From contig NZ_JANLCM010000002.1 of the NCBI RefSeq assembly GCF_024979235.1, forward strand, positions 124,001 through 188,000: a stretch of DNA of 64,000 nucleotides, read 5' to 3'. A program made the translations under genes and the position numbers. Source of the stretch: Herbiconiux aconitum. GTDB taxonomy: Bacteria; Actinomycetota; Actinomycetes; Actinomycetales; Microbacteriaceae. Positions 8,470 through 17,389 of the stretch are shown here, piece by piece. The stretch's first letter is position 1. Every line of letters begins with the position of its first letter. The notes beneath the pieces were generated by a model. That model did no database searches. It was not told the origin of the DNA and saw only the letters and a list, made by a program, of their open reading frames with translations.

Positions 8470-10713
8470 ATGACCAGCCCGGCCCCCACCTCCCTGCCCG
8501 GGGCGGGTACCGCGCTCGATGCGAAGCTCTCGGGGGTGCTCGGAGGGCGCACGGCGTCGGCGTTCGAGAAGGCATTCGGCATCCGGACCGTGGCCGATCT
8601 GCTGAGCCATTACCCGCGCCGCTACGCCCGCCGTGGCGAACTCACGGCCATCGACATGCTTCCGATCGACGAGAACGTCACCATCGTGGCCGAGGTGCGC
8701 ACCGTCAGCGAGCGGCAGATGAAGGCGCGGCGAGGAAACATCCTCGAGGTCTCGATCTCCGACGGCCAGGGTTTCCTCACCCTCACCTTCTTCAACCAGG
8801 CCTGGCGGTCGCGGGAATTGCGGCCCGGGGTGCGCGCCATCTTCGCCGGCAAGGTCTCCAACTACAAGGGTGCGCTGCAGCTCTCGCATCCGAACTACCA
8901 GGTTCTCGACGACCTGGCCCTCGCAGCCGGTGCCGGCGAGGCGCTCGACGACGCCGAGGCGAAGCGCTGGGCCGAGATGCCCATCCCGATCTACCCGGCC
9001 ACCGCCTCCCTCGCCAGCTGGCAGATCGCGAAGTCGGTCGAACTGGTGCTCGACGGTCTGCACGGCGGCATCCCCGATCCGGTGCCCGACGAGGTGCGCG
9101 AAGAACGCGGGTTGATGACCGCCCAACGCGCCTTCGAGGGCATCCATCGTCCGCAGAAAGACAGCGAGTGGATGCGCGCCCGCGACACGCTGCGCTTCCA
9201 TGAAGCGTTCGTTCTGCAGACCGCCCTGGTCAAGCAGCGCGCCGAGACGCACGCCGTGCACACCGCGGCCCGCACGCCGAAGCCCGGAGGCTACCTGGAG
9301 CGCTTCGACGCGGCACTGCCGTTCCGGCTGACGGCCGATCAGCAACTCGTGGGCTCGGAGATCGCGCGCGACCTCGCATCCGAGACCCCCATGATGCGAC
9401 TGCTGCAGGGCGAAGTGGGTTCGGGCAAGACGCTGGTCGCCGTGCGCGCGATGCTGGCCGTCGCCGACTCGGGCGGCCAGTCGGCGCTGCTCGCCCCGAC
9501 CGAGGTGCTCGCCTCCCAGCATCTGCGCTCGATCGTGAAGGTGCTCGGCCCCGACCTCGCGGCCGAACTCGTGCCCACCCTGCACACGGGGCAGCTGCCG
9601 ACCGCCGAGCGCAAGAAGGCGTTGCTGCGGATGGTGTCGGGTCAGGCGAAGCTCGTCGTCGGCACGCACGCCCTGCTCTCTGACGTGGTGCAGTTCTACG
9701 ACCTCGGACTCGTGGTGGTCGACGAGCAGCACCGCTTCGGCGTGGAGCAGCGCGACACCCTGCGGCAGAAGGGCACCACTCCGCCGCACGTGCTCGTGAT
9801 GACTGCCACGCCCATCCCGCGCACGGTCGCGATGACGGTGTTCGGCGATCTCGACATCTCCACCATCAGCGAGCTGCCCGCCGGCCGCCAGGGTATCGAG
9901 AGCTTCAGTGTGCCGTTGGCCGAGAAGCCGGGGTGGGCAGGGCGCATCTGGCAACGCGTGTCTGAGGAGCTGGCCGTGGGCAGGCAGGCCTTCGTGGTGT
10001 GCCCGGCCATCGATCCTGCCGACACCAGCGGAGACGGGCTCGACGACCCCGATGAGGGCAGCGGCGAGGGCCAGAAGGATGCCGGCCCCCCGCCGCCCCC
10101 GAAAGCCAACGTCGTCGAGACACTTCAGCAGTTGCGTGCCACCCCTCTGCTCGCCGGGCGGCGCATCGAAGCCCTGCACGGCCGGCTGCCGAGCGAGGAG
10201 AAGGATGCGATCATGCGCGCCTTCGCCGCCCGCGAGATCGACGTACTGGTCGCCACGACGGTGATCGAGGTGGGGGTCGACGTGCCGAACGCGTCCACGA
10301 TGGTGGTGCTCGACGCCGACCGGTTCGGCGTGAGCCAGTTGCACCAGCTGCGCGGCCGGGTGGGCCGTGGCGGTGTGCCTGGCCTCTGCCTGTTGGTCAC
10401 GCACGCGGAAGCCGATTCGCTCGCCCGCGAACGTGTCGACGCCGTCGCGGCGACTCTCGACGGTTTCGCCCTGGCCGAGATCGACCTCGAGTTGCGGCGC
10501 GAGGGTGACGTGCTCGGCAGCGTGCAATCCGGTGGCCGGTCGTCGTTGCGGCTGTTGCGGGTGGTCAAAGACGCCGATGTGATCCAGGATGCGCGGGCCG
10601 TCGCCACCGGGATCGTGGCCGACGATCCGAGCCTCGACGCGCATCCCGCTCTCCGCGATGCGCTCGATCGGCGACTGCGCGAGAGCGAGCGGAGCTTCCT
10701 GGCCAAGACCTGA
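8470..10713 (+). CDS. recG: ATP-dependent DNA helicase RecG
   Basis: Branch-migrating helicase that remodels stalled replication forks. It has 747 residues. The N-terminal wedge/OB region is followed by Walker A GEVGSGKT, the DEQHRFGVEQR box (motif II, DEQH as in RecG), TATPIPRT (motif III), and helicase C-terminal motifs including ATTVIEVGVDVPNA and the QLHQLRGRVGRGG motif VI. A short acidic insertion (about residues 515-545, with PPPPPKANV) sits between the helicase halves. The start ATG lacks a Shine-Dalgarno but has a -10 box six bases upstream. Confidence 0.97.
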   Translation: MTSPAPTSLPGAGTALDAKLSGVLGGRTASAFEKAFGIRTVADLLSHYPRRYARRGELTAIDMLPIDENVTIVAEVRTVSERQMKARRGNILEVSISDGQGFLTLTFFNQAWRSRELRPGVRAIFAGKVSNYKGALQLSHPNYQVLDDLALAAGAGEALDDAEAKRWAEMPIPIYPATASLASWQIAKSVELVLDGLHGGIPDPVPDEVREERGLMTAQRAFEGIHRPQKDSEWMRARDTLRFHEAFVLQTALVKQRAETHAVHTAARTPKPGGYLERFDAALPFRLTADQQLVGSEIARDLASETPMMRLLQGEVGSGKTLVAVRAMLAVADSGGQSALLAPTEVLASQHLRSIVKVLGPDLAAELVPTLHTGQLPTAERKKALLRMVSGQAKLVVGTHALLSDVVQFYDLGLVVVDEQHRFGVEQRDTLRQKGTTPPHVLVMTATPIPRTVAMTVFGDLDISTISELPAGRQGIESFSVPLAEKPGWAGRIWQRVSEELAVGRQAFVVCPAIDPADTSGDGLDDPDEGSGEGQKDAGPPPPPKANVVETLQQLRATPLLAGRRIEALHGRLPSEEKDAIMRAFAAREIDVLVATTVIEVGVDVPNASTMVVLDADRFGVSQLHQLRGRVGRGGVPGLCLLVTHAEADSLARERVDAVAATLDGFALAEIDLELRREGDVLGSVQSGGRSSLRLLRVVKDADVIQDARAVATGIVADDPSLDAHPALRDALDRRLRESERSFLAKT

Positions 10714-10849
10714 CCGCGTTTCCGCAGAGGAATTCTGTGCGGTCCGCAAGAGCCTGTGGCTTTCGCGCGGGATCCCGCATCATCCCCACACACCCATTGA
10801 AATCTGCTCCGCACGGGAGCACAGTGGAACCAGTGGAGATGAGGTGGCT

Positions 10850-11629
10850 ATGAAGACCCTGAAGTCACGCCGGAGCACTGCAACCCTGCAGCCCGACATC
10901 ATGCCGGTGCTCTCCGCGGGGCGGCATCGCTCCCCGCGTTCGGGCGCCTGTTTCATGGAGTTCGCATCCTTCCTGGCGGGCGAACGCTGGAGCGATCATC
11001 CGTCGTGCACGCATGCCGGGCTCGCCCACATGGCGCGCGCGGTCAACGACCTGACATCGAATGAGGGGCGAAGTGCGCTCGCGCCGCTGATCCCCTCGGT
11101 GATCGGGTTGACGACCGATGATCCGAGGCTCGACCTCATCATCGCGGTCACGGCCGCGTCGGCGGCGATCCCGATCGCGTCGATCGACCGGCAGCACGCC
11201 CTCGCCGTCGGAGCCCTGGTATGCCAGGACGCCCTCGAGCGTGCAGGCGGAAGCGCACCGATCGATGTCGACGGCCCCCTGCGCGAGGCTCTCGACGCCG
11301 CGCCCGAGGCCGAGGCCTGGGCTCGACGTTTCCTGGATCGCAATGTGCGGTGGCGCCGTGCGGAGATCTCGGCGCGGCAGACGCATGTGACGATCGCGAT
11401 GTCGGTCGACGGCGTGCGCTCGGCGTGTGCGCCGTTCCCCGACGAACGGCTCTACGCTTTGCTCGAGTCGACGATCGCCTTGAGCGCGGAGTTCGTGGCC
11501 CGGGAGCAGGAGCAGGCGGGCACAGCGGAGGCCGCGGCATCCTCGCCGGCTGCACCTTTCACAGCATCGGCACCACCGGTGTCGGAGCCGACCGCAAGGG
11601 CGCAGGGAGACTTCAGCCGTCACGTGTGA
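10850..11629 (+). CDS. Hypothetical protein
   Basis: A 259-residue protein that I do not recognise. The ATG at 10850 is preceded by GAGATGAGGTGG, a usable Shine-Dalgarno. The sequence is mostly helical-looking and Ala-rich, with a conserved-looking core FMEFASFLAGERWSDHPSCTH, LAHMARAVNDLTSNEGRSALAPL and a region of small hydrophobic residues (AVTAASAAIPIAS) that is too short for a confident membrane anchor. The C-terminal 40 residues are disordered (Ala/Pro/Ser/Thr). It sits between recG and coaD. Codon use matches neighbours, so it is a real gene of unknown function. Confidence 0.75.
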   Translation: MKTLKSRRSTATLQPDIMPVLSAGRHRSPRSGACFMEFASFLAGERWSDHPSCTHAGLAHMARAVNDLTSNEGRSALAPLIPSVIGLTTDDPRLDLIIAVTAASAAIPIASIDRQHALAVGALVCQDALERAGGSAPIDVDGPLREALDAAPEAEAWARRFLDRNVRWRRAEISARQTHVTIAMSVDGVRSACAPFPDERLYALLESTIALSAEFVAREQEQAGTAEAAASSPAAPFTASAPPVSEPTARAQGDFSRHV

Positions 11630-11649
11630 CCGGGGGATCCCGGCGTTGA

Positions 11650-11655
11650 TAGCCT
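11650..11655 (+). promoter_or_regulatory. -10 box of coaD (leaderless layout)
   Basis: TAGCCT ends six bases before the coaD ATG at 11662. There is no Shine-Dalgarno in the intervening TGGGCC. Confidence 0.5.
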
Positions 11656-11661
11656 TGGGCC

Positions 11662-12153
11662 ATGAGCAGTGTCGCCGTGGTCCCTGGTTCCTTCGATCCC
11701 ATCACCCTGGGTCACATCGACGTGATCGAACGTGCGGCGAAGTTGTTCGACGAGCTGCACGTCGTCGTGGTGCACAACCCCGACAAGCACGCCCTCATCC
11801 CGATCGCCCATCGTGTCGCCCTGATCGAGAAGTCGCTCGAGGAACGCGGTCTCACGAACGGCAACATCGTCGTCAACTCGTGGAGCGTCGGGCTGCTGGT
11901 CGACTACTGCACGGATGTCGGCGCCTCGGCGATCGTGAAAGGCATCCGTTCGCAGGTGGATGTCGCCTACGAGACGCCGATGGCGATCGTGAACCGAAAT
12001 CTCGCGGGGGTGGAGACGATCTTCCTGCTGCCGGATCCGGCCCACGCGCATGTCTCGAGCTCGCTGGTGCGACAGGTCTCAGCGCTCGGCGGCGACGTCG
12101 CGCCCTACGTGCCGGCGCCGGTGGCGGAGTTCCTCCAACACACAACCGACTGA
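11662..12153 (+). CDS. coaD: Phosphopantetheine adenylyltransferase
   Basis: Fourth step of coenzyme A synthesis: adenylates 4'-phosphopantetheine with ATP. It has 163 residues, the family norm. Nucleotidyltransferase motif [15 protein letters not shown] carries the TxGH signature as TLGH. The second motif is [17 protein letters not shown], equivalent to the ISSTxxR motif. [12 protein letters not shown] is also family-typical. A single gene probably transcribed from its own leaderless promoter. Confidence 0.96.
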   Translation: MSSVAVVPGSFDPITLGHIDVIERAAKLFDELHVVVVHNPDKHALIPIAHRVALIEKSLEERGLTNGNIVVNSWSVGLLVDYCTDVGASAIVKGIRSQVDVAYETPMAIVNRNLAGVETIFLLPDPAHAHVSSSLVRQVSALGGDVAPYVPAPVAEFLQHTTD

Positions 12154-12244
12154 TCTGCGGGCGTTCTCCACAGCATCGGCCAGGGCGCGGAACCGGTCAC
12201 GCCTGCGACCTATAGTCGAAGGAGAACAACCGGAAGGTCCATCG

Positions 12245-13246
12245 ATGTCGAACATTCAGGTCGGCTACGCCGCGATGCTGGAGCAGTTCCATCCCAGCGA
12301 AGCCGTAGCCCTCTCGGCCTACGCCGAAGAGCACGGGTTCAGCGGGGTGATGGCGGCCGACCATTTCCAGCCGTGGGTGCCTCGTCAGGGGCAGTCGTCG
12401 TTCGTCTGGAACGTGCTCGCCGCGGTGGGGGAGCGCACGCGGGGAGACTTCGGGCCGGGGGTCACGTCGCCGAGCTTCCGGTGGCATCCGGCGATGGTGG
12501 CGCAGGCCTCGGCCACGCTCGGCGCGATGTATCCCGGGCGGCATTGGCTCGGGCTCGGCTCGGGCGAGGCCCTGAACGAGCACATCGTCGGTGGCTACTG
12601 GCCCGAGGCTCCGGAGCGCATCAACCGGATGTTCGAGGCCGTCGACATCATCAACAAGCTGTTCACGGCGTCGCTGGCCGGCAAAGACGTGAAGCACTCG
12701 GGCACCTTCTTCAAGCTGGAGTCGACACGGTTGTGGACGATGCCTGAACGGGCACCCGAGATCCTGGTGGCCACGGCGGGGCCGGTCACGGCGCGGCGGG
12801 CGGGCCGCACGGTCGACGGGTTGATCACGGTGGGGGCGCCGCTGGAGAAGATCTCCGGGTTGTTCACGAAGTTCGACGAGGGCGCGCGTGAAGCGGGCAA
12901 AGATCCGTCGACGATGCCACGGGTGCTTCAGCTGCATCTGTCCTGGGCGGCGACAGACGAGGAGGCCATGGCGAGCGCGCTGCGGGAGTGGCCGAACGGC
13001 GGGATGCGTTTCCCGAAGGCCGACATCCGGAGCCCCTTCGAATTCGAGCAGCTCGCCAAGATGGTGCGGCCCGAAGATTTCGACGGTCGCTTGGTGATCT
13101 CGAGCGATCCGGATGTGCACCGCGCGCACATCCAGCGCTTCGCCGACCTCGGGTTCGACAAGATCTACCTGCACAACGTCGGCCGCAATCAGCGCGAGTG
13201 GATCGATGTGTTCGGCCGCGACGTGCTCCCGAAGCTGCACCGATGA
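12245..13246 (+). CDS. F420-dependent glucose-6-phosphate dehydrogenase-like LLM oxidoreductase
   Basis: Luciferase-like TIM-barrel oxidoreductase of 333 residues predicted to use coenzyme F420. Motifs near the N-terminus ([17 protein letters not shown]) and [19 protein letters not shown] match the F420-dependent G6P dehydrogenase family. Substrate identity is not determinable from sequence, so I give no symbol. The ATG at 12245 has AAGGAG/GGAAGG-type Shine-Dalgarno sequences upstream and a TATAGT box at 12211-12216 that may be its -10. Its stop overlaps the cofE start (ATGA), directly linking an F420 user with an F420 maker. Confidence 0.85.
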   Translation: MSNIQVGYAAMLEQFHPSEAVALSAYAEEHGFSGVMAADHFQPWVPRQGQSSFVWNVLAAVGERTRGDFGPGVTSPSFRWHPAMVAQASATLGAMYPGRHWLGLGSGEALNEHIVGGYWPEAPERINRMFEAVDIINKLFTASLAGKDVKHSGTFFKLESTRLWTMPERAPEILVATAGPVTARRAGRTVDGLITVGAPLEKISGLFTKFDEGAREAGKDPSTMPRVLQLHLSWAATDEEAMASALREWPNGGMRFPKADIRSPFEFEQLAKMVRPEDFDGRLVISSDPDVHRAHIQRFADLGFDKIYLHNVGRNQREWIDVFGRDVLPKLHR

Positions 13247-14343
13247 GCGGCATCACGATCGTGCCTCTCGGGGGCCTACCCGAGATCGAGGAGGGCGCCG
13301 ACCTGGTGAGGCTCATCGGCGACGCGCTGGTGTCGGCCGAGCTCTCGCCGCAGAGCGGCGACATCCTGGTGGTGACGAGCAAGATCATGTCCAAGGCCGA
13401 GGGTCGGCGGATCGCCGCGGCCGATCGTGAAGACGCGATCACCGCCGAGACGGTGCGCGTGGTGGCCACACGGGCCTACCCCGGAGGGGTGACCCGCATC
13501 GTCGAGAACCGGCAGGGGCTCGTGCAGGCGGCCGCGGGGGTCGACTCGAGCAACACGCCGTCGGGAACGGTTCTTCTGCTTCCGGTCGATCCGGATGCGT
13601 CGGCACGTGCTCTCGCCGCCGGATTACGGTCGCGGTTCGGGGTGCGTCTCGGGGTCATCGTGTCCGACACCTTGGGTCGCGCCTGGCGGGAGGGCCAGGT
13701 CGATCTGGCCATCGGGGCCGCGGGAGTCGGTGTGCTCGACGATCTACGGGGCAGTCGGGACAGCTTCGGGCACGAGCTGTTCGTGACGCAGGCGGCGGTG
13801 GCCGACGAACTGGCCTCGGCCGCCGACCTGGTGAAGGGCAAGGCGAGCGGAATGCCGGTCGCCCTGGTGCGCGGTTACGGACACGCGGTGCTCGACACGC
13901 TCGACACACCGGCGCGGGCGCTCTCGCGCACCGGTGAGCGGGACATGTTCCGCCTCGGCACCGACGAAGCGATCGCGCTCGGTCGTGAGGAGGGCTTGGC
14001 CGAGGGGCGCGCCGCGGCGCTCGCGGAGGCAGGAGAGGCGGCGTTCGCGGTGGATCGCGAGGCGGCGCTCGCGGAGGCGCGGGAGGCTGCGTTCGCGGAG
14101 GGTCGTGAGGCGGCGCTCGCGGAGGCCCGAGAGGCCGCACTCGCCGAGGCGCGGGAGTCCGTCCTGGCCGAGGCCAGGGAGTCGGCGTTCGCCGATGGGC
14201 GTCGCGCCGGCCTGACCGAGGGTTGGGAAGCCGGATACGGCGACGGCCGCGAGGCCGGTCTGCTCGCGGGCCGCGAGGCGGGTTTCGCCGAGGGCTACGA
14301 GCGCGGCCTTGCCGAGGGTTGGGCGCGCGGCCTCGAGTGCTGA
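13243..14343 (+). CDS. cofE: Coenzyme F420:L-glutamate ligase (CofE/FbiB-type) with repetitive C-terminal tail
   Basis: Adds glutamates to F420-0 with GTP. Residues 1 to about 246 are a complete CofE domain: [63 protein letters not shown] and [13 protein letters not shown]. Actinobacterial FbiB normally has a nitroreductase-fold domain here instead. This protein continues with about 119 residues of 8-residue repeats (248-366) in which Ala or Gly recurs every fourth position, forming a predicted long amphipathic helix. The start overlaps the preceding gene by four bases. A terminator-like hairpin follows at 14372-14414. Confidence 0.92.
   Translation: MSGITIVPLGGLPEIEEGADLVRLIGDALVSAELSPQSGDILVVTSKIMSKAEGRRIAAADREDAITAETVRVVATRAYPGGVTRIVENRQGLVQAAAGVDSSNTPSGTVLLLPVDPDASARALAAGLRSRFGVRLGVIVSDTLGRAWREGQVDLAIGAAGVGVLDDLRGSRDSFGHELFVTQAAVADELASAADLVKGKASGMPVALVRGYGHAVLDTLDTPARALSRTGERDMFRLGTDEAIALGREEGLAEGRAAALAEAGEAAFAVDREAALAEAREAAFAEGREAALAEAREAALAEARESVLAEARESAFADGRRAGLTEGWEAGYGDGREAGLLAGREAGFAEGYERGLAEGWARGLEC
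13984..14340 (+). repeat. 24-bp imperfect tandem repeat array encoding the cofE tail
   Basis: Fourteen full 24-base units plus one seven-codon partial unit lie in frame. Each encodes an octapeptide of the form R-E-A-A/G-x-A-E-A/G. Units early in the array use Ala at both small positions, and units at the end use Gly ([24 protein letters not shown]). The period is directly visible in the DNA as recurring GAGGCGGCGCTCGCGGAGG-like segments. Confidence 0.9.
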
Positions 14344-14371
14344 CGCCACGACCCCACGGCGCGAGTGTCGT

Positions 14372-14414
14372 CGCACCCAGGCCGGCGAGCGAAGCGACCA
14401 CCGGCCCGGGTGCG
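14372..14414. terminator. Bidirectional hairpin between cofE and yidC-like gene
   Basis: Arms CGCACCCAGGCCGG (14372-14385) and CCGGCCCGGGTGCG (14401-14414) pair over 14 bases with one wobble and a 15-base loop, between convergent genes. There is no T-run, as is common in high-GC Actinobacteria. Confidence 0.6.
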
Positions 14415-14418
14415 GCTG

Positions 14419-15414
14419 TCACACGATGATGCGGCGCAGGATCTCGCGCTCGCCGAACGTCCAGGACAGGGTGACCAGCAGGTAGAGGCTGGCCGCCAGA
14501 GGAACGAACGACGCGAACACCACCGTGATGAGCGGCAGCCAGCTCAGGATGCTCGCCGCCGCCCCACCCGGAGTGAACGCCGCCAGCACCCCGGCCCCGG
14601 CATCCGCGCCTCCAGCCCCGCCGGCACCGCCCGCGCGTCCGCCGGTGCCGCCAGCCCCACCACCACCGCCCGTGAGTCCACGACCGCCAGTGCCGCCAAC
14701 ACCACCCGCGCGTCCACTGCCGCCCGCGCCGCCCACGCGTCCACTGCCGCCCGCACCGCCCGAGCTTCCACTGCTGCCCGCGCTGCCCGCACCGCCCGCT
14801 CGACCGCCGCCCGCGCCTCCCACACCCGATGGCGGCACCGCGCCGACAGTCAGGGACGTCGCCCGCAGGCCCTGCCGGCGCGACAGCAGCGCGATCCCGG
14901 CGATCAGGGCGAGGATCACCGCCCCGACGAGCACTCCGATCGGGTCGGCTCCGCTCGAGACGGCTGTGGCGAAGCTCGTGCCGAGGGGCGCGCCGGCGAA
15001 GGTGTGACCGAGCAGCTCGTTCGGATGCCCGTTGATCGTCGGCAGCAGGAACAAGCCGTAGATCAGCGACAGGATCGGCGCCTGGATGAGCAGCGGCAGG
15101 CATCCGGCAAGCGGCGACGCGTTCTCGGCGGCGTAGAGCGCCATGGTCTCGCGCTGCAGCCGTTCCGGATTCGAGCCGTGCAGACGGTGGAGCTCGGCGA
15201 GGCGTGGGGCGAGGCGGCGTCGCATCCGCTGAGCCCGTGCCTGCGACAGGCCGACCGGGATGAGCGCGAGGCGCACGAGGATCGTGATGAGCACGACGGC
15301 GAGAGCCGCCGCATTCGCCCCGGCGAGGGGGACGAGCGCAGCGGCGAGGTACTGCACGACGGAATACGCTCCGTCGAGCGCGGCCGCGATGGGGCCGAAG
15401 GCGTAGATGTTCAC
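14419..15414 (-). CDS. YidC/Oxa1-type membrane protein insertase with glycine-rich insertion
   Basis: Integral membrane insertase/chaperone of 331 residues. Membrane segments are visible at about 20-55 (with the conserved groove arginine in ITILVRLALIPV), 103-125, 155-178, 287-305 and 306-322. The cytoplasmic loop SQARAQRMRRRLAPRLAELHRLHG is typical of the YidC family. Residues about 191-275 are an almost pure Gly/Ala/Ser block placed just before the fourth segment, absent from ordinary YidC. GTG start with GGAG six bases upstream. It is a second, stand-alone paralogue type rather than the rpmH-rnpA-linked yidC, since those genes are absent here. Confidence 0.85.
   Translation of the reverse strand: MNIYAFGPIAAALDGAYSVVQYLAAALVPLAGANAAALAVVLITILVRLALIPVGLSQARAQRMRRRLAPRLAELHRLHGSNPERLQRETMALYAAENASPLAGCLPLLIQAPILSLIYGLFLLPTINGHPNELLGHTFAGAPLGTSFATAVSSGADPIGVLVGAVILALIAGIALLSRRQGLRATSLTVGAVPPSGVGGAGGGRAGGAGSAGSSGSSGGAGGSGRVGGAGGSGRAGGVGGTGGRGLTGGGGGAGGTGGRAGGAGGAGGADAGAGVLAAFTPGGAAASILSWLPLITVVFASFVPLAASLYLLVTLSWTFGEREILRRIIV
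14590..14844 (-). repeat. Glycine-rich coding low-complexity block in the YidC-like gene
   Basis: About 85 codons, mostly Gly, Ala, Ser and Arg, with near-repeats of GGAGGSGRAGG type. It lies between predicted membrane segments. Confidence 0.85.
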
Positions 15415-15631
15415 AAGAACTCCAATCGAGCAAGAAAGCGCCGATGCATCGCGCCGATTCGCGGATGCACGGACGAGGACACGAACGTGTGGTCGCGGAG
15501 GAGTCTTCTCAGGTGAACGCGAGCTTCCGAAAACTCGCGCGATGCCTCAACCGAATTCCAGCCGAGCCGGAAGCGGGGCCGGAAGGCAGGGGCGGATCGG
15601 CGAGACGCGCGTCGGAAGAGCGGGTGGGCTC
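15415..15631. other. Intergenic spacer
   Basis: A 217-base gap between two minus-strand genes. It contains the Shine-Dalgarno of the YidC-like gene near 15420 and a 10-base palindrome CGATGCATCG at 15441-15450. I see no gene. Confidence 0.5.
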
Positions 15632-16021
15632 CTAGGCGGCCGCGAGGCGGCGGCCGGGAGCGCGAGGTTGCGGACGCCCGGGAGCGTCGGGCCGGCTCTG
15701 CGTGATCATGACCGGCAGGTCGACGCGCTCCGAGGGTGCCCGGGCGACGGATGCGCCGGAGAGCGCGACAATGGTCGCGATCAGGATGCGCAGCGAAGCC
15801 GAGAGCGCCATGGCGGCTGCGGTGGTGGCCGCCACGAGGGCGACCGCAGCGATGAGTCCGGCACCCGCTCCCGCTCCGGTACTGGAACCGGCCGAGACGG
15901 AAGCGCCGACTCCGGCGCCCACGACATTGGCCGTCAACAGCCACGCGAAACCGAGACCGGTCGCGGCGGCCAGCAAGCGCCACGCGGCCGAGCCGCTGTC
16001 ACGCATCCGCTGTGCCGTCAT
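15632..16021 (-). CDS. Small membrane protein, DUF6412-like
   Basis: A 129-residue protein with two predicted membrane helices (about 12-35 and 50-82) separated by a Gly/Ala/Ser-rich linker, and a basic Pro/Arg tail. It resembles the DUF6412 proteins that accompany YidC-like genes in Microbacteriaceae, a family assignment from memory. The ATG at 16021 is chosen over an upstream frame extension because TATCCT (16028-16033, reverse) lies exactly six bases before it, giving the same leaderless layout as its neighbours. Function unknown; a partner of the downstream insertase is a guess from position only. Confidence 0.65.
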   Translation of the reverse strand: MTAQRMRDSGSAAWRLLAAATGLGFAWLLTANVVGAGVGASVSAGSSTGAGAGAGLIAAVALVAATTAAAMALSASLRILIATIVALSGASVARAPSERVDLPVMITQSRPDAPGRPQPRAPGRRLAAA

Positions 16022-16056
16022 GCTGCGAGGATACCGCGCCGACGTGCCGCCCGGGC

Positions 16057-16704
16057 TCAGCGCCCGACGTTGCCGAGTGGCGTCGCCAGCGCACGACTGA
16101 ACAGCGCCGGATCGAAGCGGGTGGTGCCGGAGACGACGAGCGTGCGCTCGTTGATGCGCTCCCCGAAGTAGCCGGCGTACGGGAGTTGCACGATGTGCGT
16201 CAGGCCGGTCTTCCACGCGGCGATCAGCGCGGAGAGCGAGCGCCGCTCGGGCGTCGACTCGAGGGTCGGAACGTGTTCCGCCTCGGTGAGCATCCGTTCC
16301 CAGTCACCGAGCGCCGAGACGTCGATCCCGCGGCGCCAGAATTCCGAAGGCGCGCCGGAGACGGCGTGCGCGAGCTCCGTGTCGTCGAGGGTTGCGAGCA
16401 TCCGGGCGGTCTTCGCATCCGGACCTGTCGCCCCGCGGTTCGGCGCGTCGAAGAGCGACCACGCCCGCTCCCAGTCCTGGCGCCACAGCGCCGCCATCTC
16501 ACCCGACCCGAGACCGCGCCCGGGGGCCAGTCGCGAACTCGCGCCCAGCGCGGGGGGAGCGTCGAGAGACGGAACCTCGCGGATCTCGAATCGCCACAGC
16601 TCCCGCGCGAACAGCAGTTCGATCAGCGCATTCGGCGCCGTATCGATGTGCAGCACCATGTCGTGCGGCCACGGGTTGCCGGGCACCGGCTGGTCTGATC
16701 TCAT
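16057..16704 (-). CDS. Hypothetical protein
   Basis: A 215-residue soluble protein that I do not recognise. Conserved-looking segments include PWPHDMVLHIDTAPNALIEL, LWRFEIREVPSLDAPP and LTHIVQLPYAGYFGERI. There is no signal peptide, membrane helix or known catalytic motif. The ATG follows TAGGGT (16711-16716, reverse) by six bases with no Shine-Dalgarno, so it is predicted leaderless. It ends 35 bases before the DUF6412-like gene start and is read in the same direction. Confidence 0.7.
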   Translation of the reverse strand: MRSDQPVPGNPWPHDMVLHIDTAPNALIELLFARELWRFEIREVPSLDAPPALGASSRLAPGRGLGSGEMAALWRQDWERAWSLFDAPNRGATGPDAKTARMLATLDDTELAHAVSGAPSEFWRRGIDVSALGDWERMLTEAEHVPTLESTPERRSLSALIAAWKTGLTHIVQLPYAGYFGERINERTLVVSGTTRFDPALFSRALATPLGNVGR

Positions 16705-16846
16705 TTGCCGACCCTACCTGCACGGGGCGCATGCCCGGTGCAAGCAGGAGACGGATTTCAGGAGTGGGTTTCCGGATGCGCCGCGCACGACTCCCGACGC
16801 CGGGTCACGACGCCTGTCGTCGCGGTTGCGGTCGCGCGCAGGGGCG

Positions 16847-17281
16847 TCAGGCAGCTCGCGCGTAGTCCGCTTCGGACGAACCCGAATCCGAACCCGAGCC
16901 CACGCGTCCGACGCGAGCGCCGGGTGCGATCGTTGAGTCGCTGTCGACCAGCGTCTCGTCGCCGATGATCGCGTTCGCGCCGATCTTCGTGTGACTGCCG
17001 ATCTTCGAGCGGCGGCCGATGCGGGCCTTCTCGGCCACGTGCACGTTGGCTCCGATGAAGACCCCGGCGCCGATCAGGGCACCGCTCTCGATCCAGGTGC
17101 CCGAGCCGATCCACGCTTTCTGGCCGATGTGCGCACCGGTCTCCACGTAGGTGGTCGGGTCGACATACGCCGTGGCGTCGACTTCGGCGCCCACGGCGAC
17201 ATATCCCTTGCCGTTGGGGTGGCGGCGATACCGCGAAACGACTCCGCGTTCGCCCTCGATCTCTAGGAATGTTCTGCTCAC
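16847..17281 (-). CDS. Left-handed beta-helix (hexapeptide repeat) protein
   Basis: A 144-residue protein built almost entirely of hexapeptide repeats (pattern [LIV]-G-x4), such as AHIGQKAWIGSGTWIESG and ALIGAGVFIGANVHVAEKA, spanning about residues 28-125. This is the fold of acyltransferases and gamma-carbonic anhydrases. The catalytic histidine context of either is not evident, so the activity is unknown. A Ser/Gly-rich tail (GSGSDSGSS) ends the protein. The GTG at 17281 is the only reasonable start and lacks a Shine-Dalgarno. It is divergent from cofC. Confidence 0.75.
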   Translation of the reverse strand: MSRTFLEIEGERGVVSRYRRHPNGKGYVAVGAEVDATAYVDPTTYVETGAHIGQKAWIGSGTWIESGALIGAGVFIGANVHVAEKARIGRRSKIGSHTKIGANAIIGDETLVDSDSTIAPGARVGRVGSGSDSGSSEADYARAA

Positions 17282-17376
17282 GTTGTCTATAACAAACAAT
17301 GCATCTGCATCATTCCTGGGAATGGACACAATGGACCGATCGTTCTGTCTCGTCTGGTCGACCCAGTCGGGTGAGG

Positions 17377-17382
17377 GATAAT
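17377..17382 (+). promoter_or_regulatory. -10 box of cofC
   Basis: GATAAT ends seven bases before the cofC GTG at 17390. There is no Shine-Dalgarno, so a leaderless transcript is likely. Confidence 0.45.
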
Positions 17383-17389
17383 CGACCCG

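Noticed and set aside
8464..10749. Long minus-strand open frame opposite recG
   Set aside because: It mirrors the recG codons and has no recognisable motifs; RecG is unambiguous.
12211..12216. TATAGT as a leaderless -10 for the 12245 gene
   Set aside because: It lies 28 bases before the start and a Shine-Dalgarno is present, so this gene does not fit the leaderless set; it may still be an ordinary -10.
13984..14340. CRISPR-like or VNTR array
   Set aside because: The 24-bp units are contiguous, in frame, codon-consistent and continue the cofE protein, with no spacers or cas genes.
14419..15414. The primary yidC of the rpmH-rnpA-yidC locus
   Set aside because: None of rpmH, rnpA, jag or rsmG flank it, and its neighbours are a DUF6412-like gene and cofE; it is treated as a separate YidC-type paralogue.
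13655..15433. Minus-strand open frame opposite the cofE tail and running through the yidC-like gene in another frame
   Set aside because: Arg/Pro/Ser-rich shadow generated by the tandem repeat and the glycine block; no domain recognised.
15441..15450. CGATGCATCG palindrome as an operator
   Set aside because: It is an isolated 10-base palindrome not near a promoter-like sequence; too little to call.
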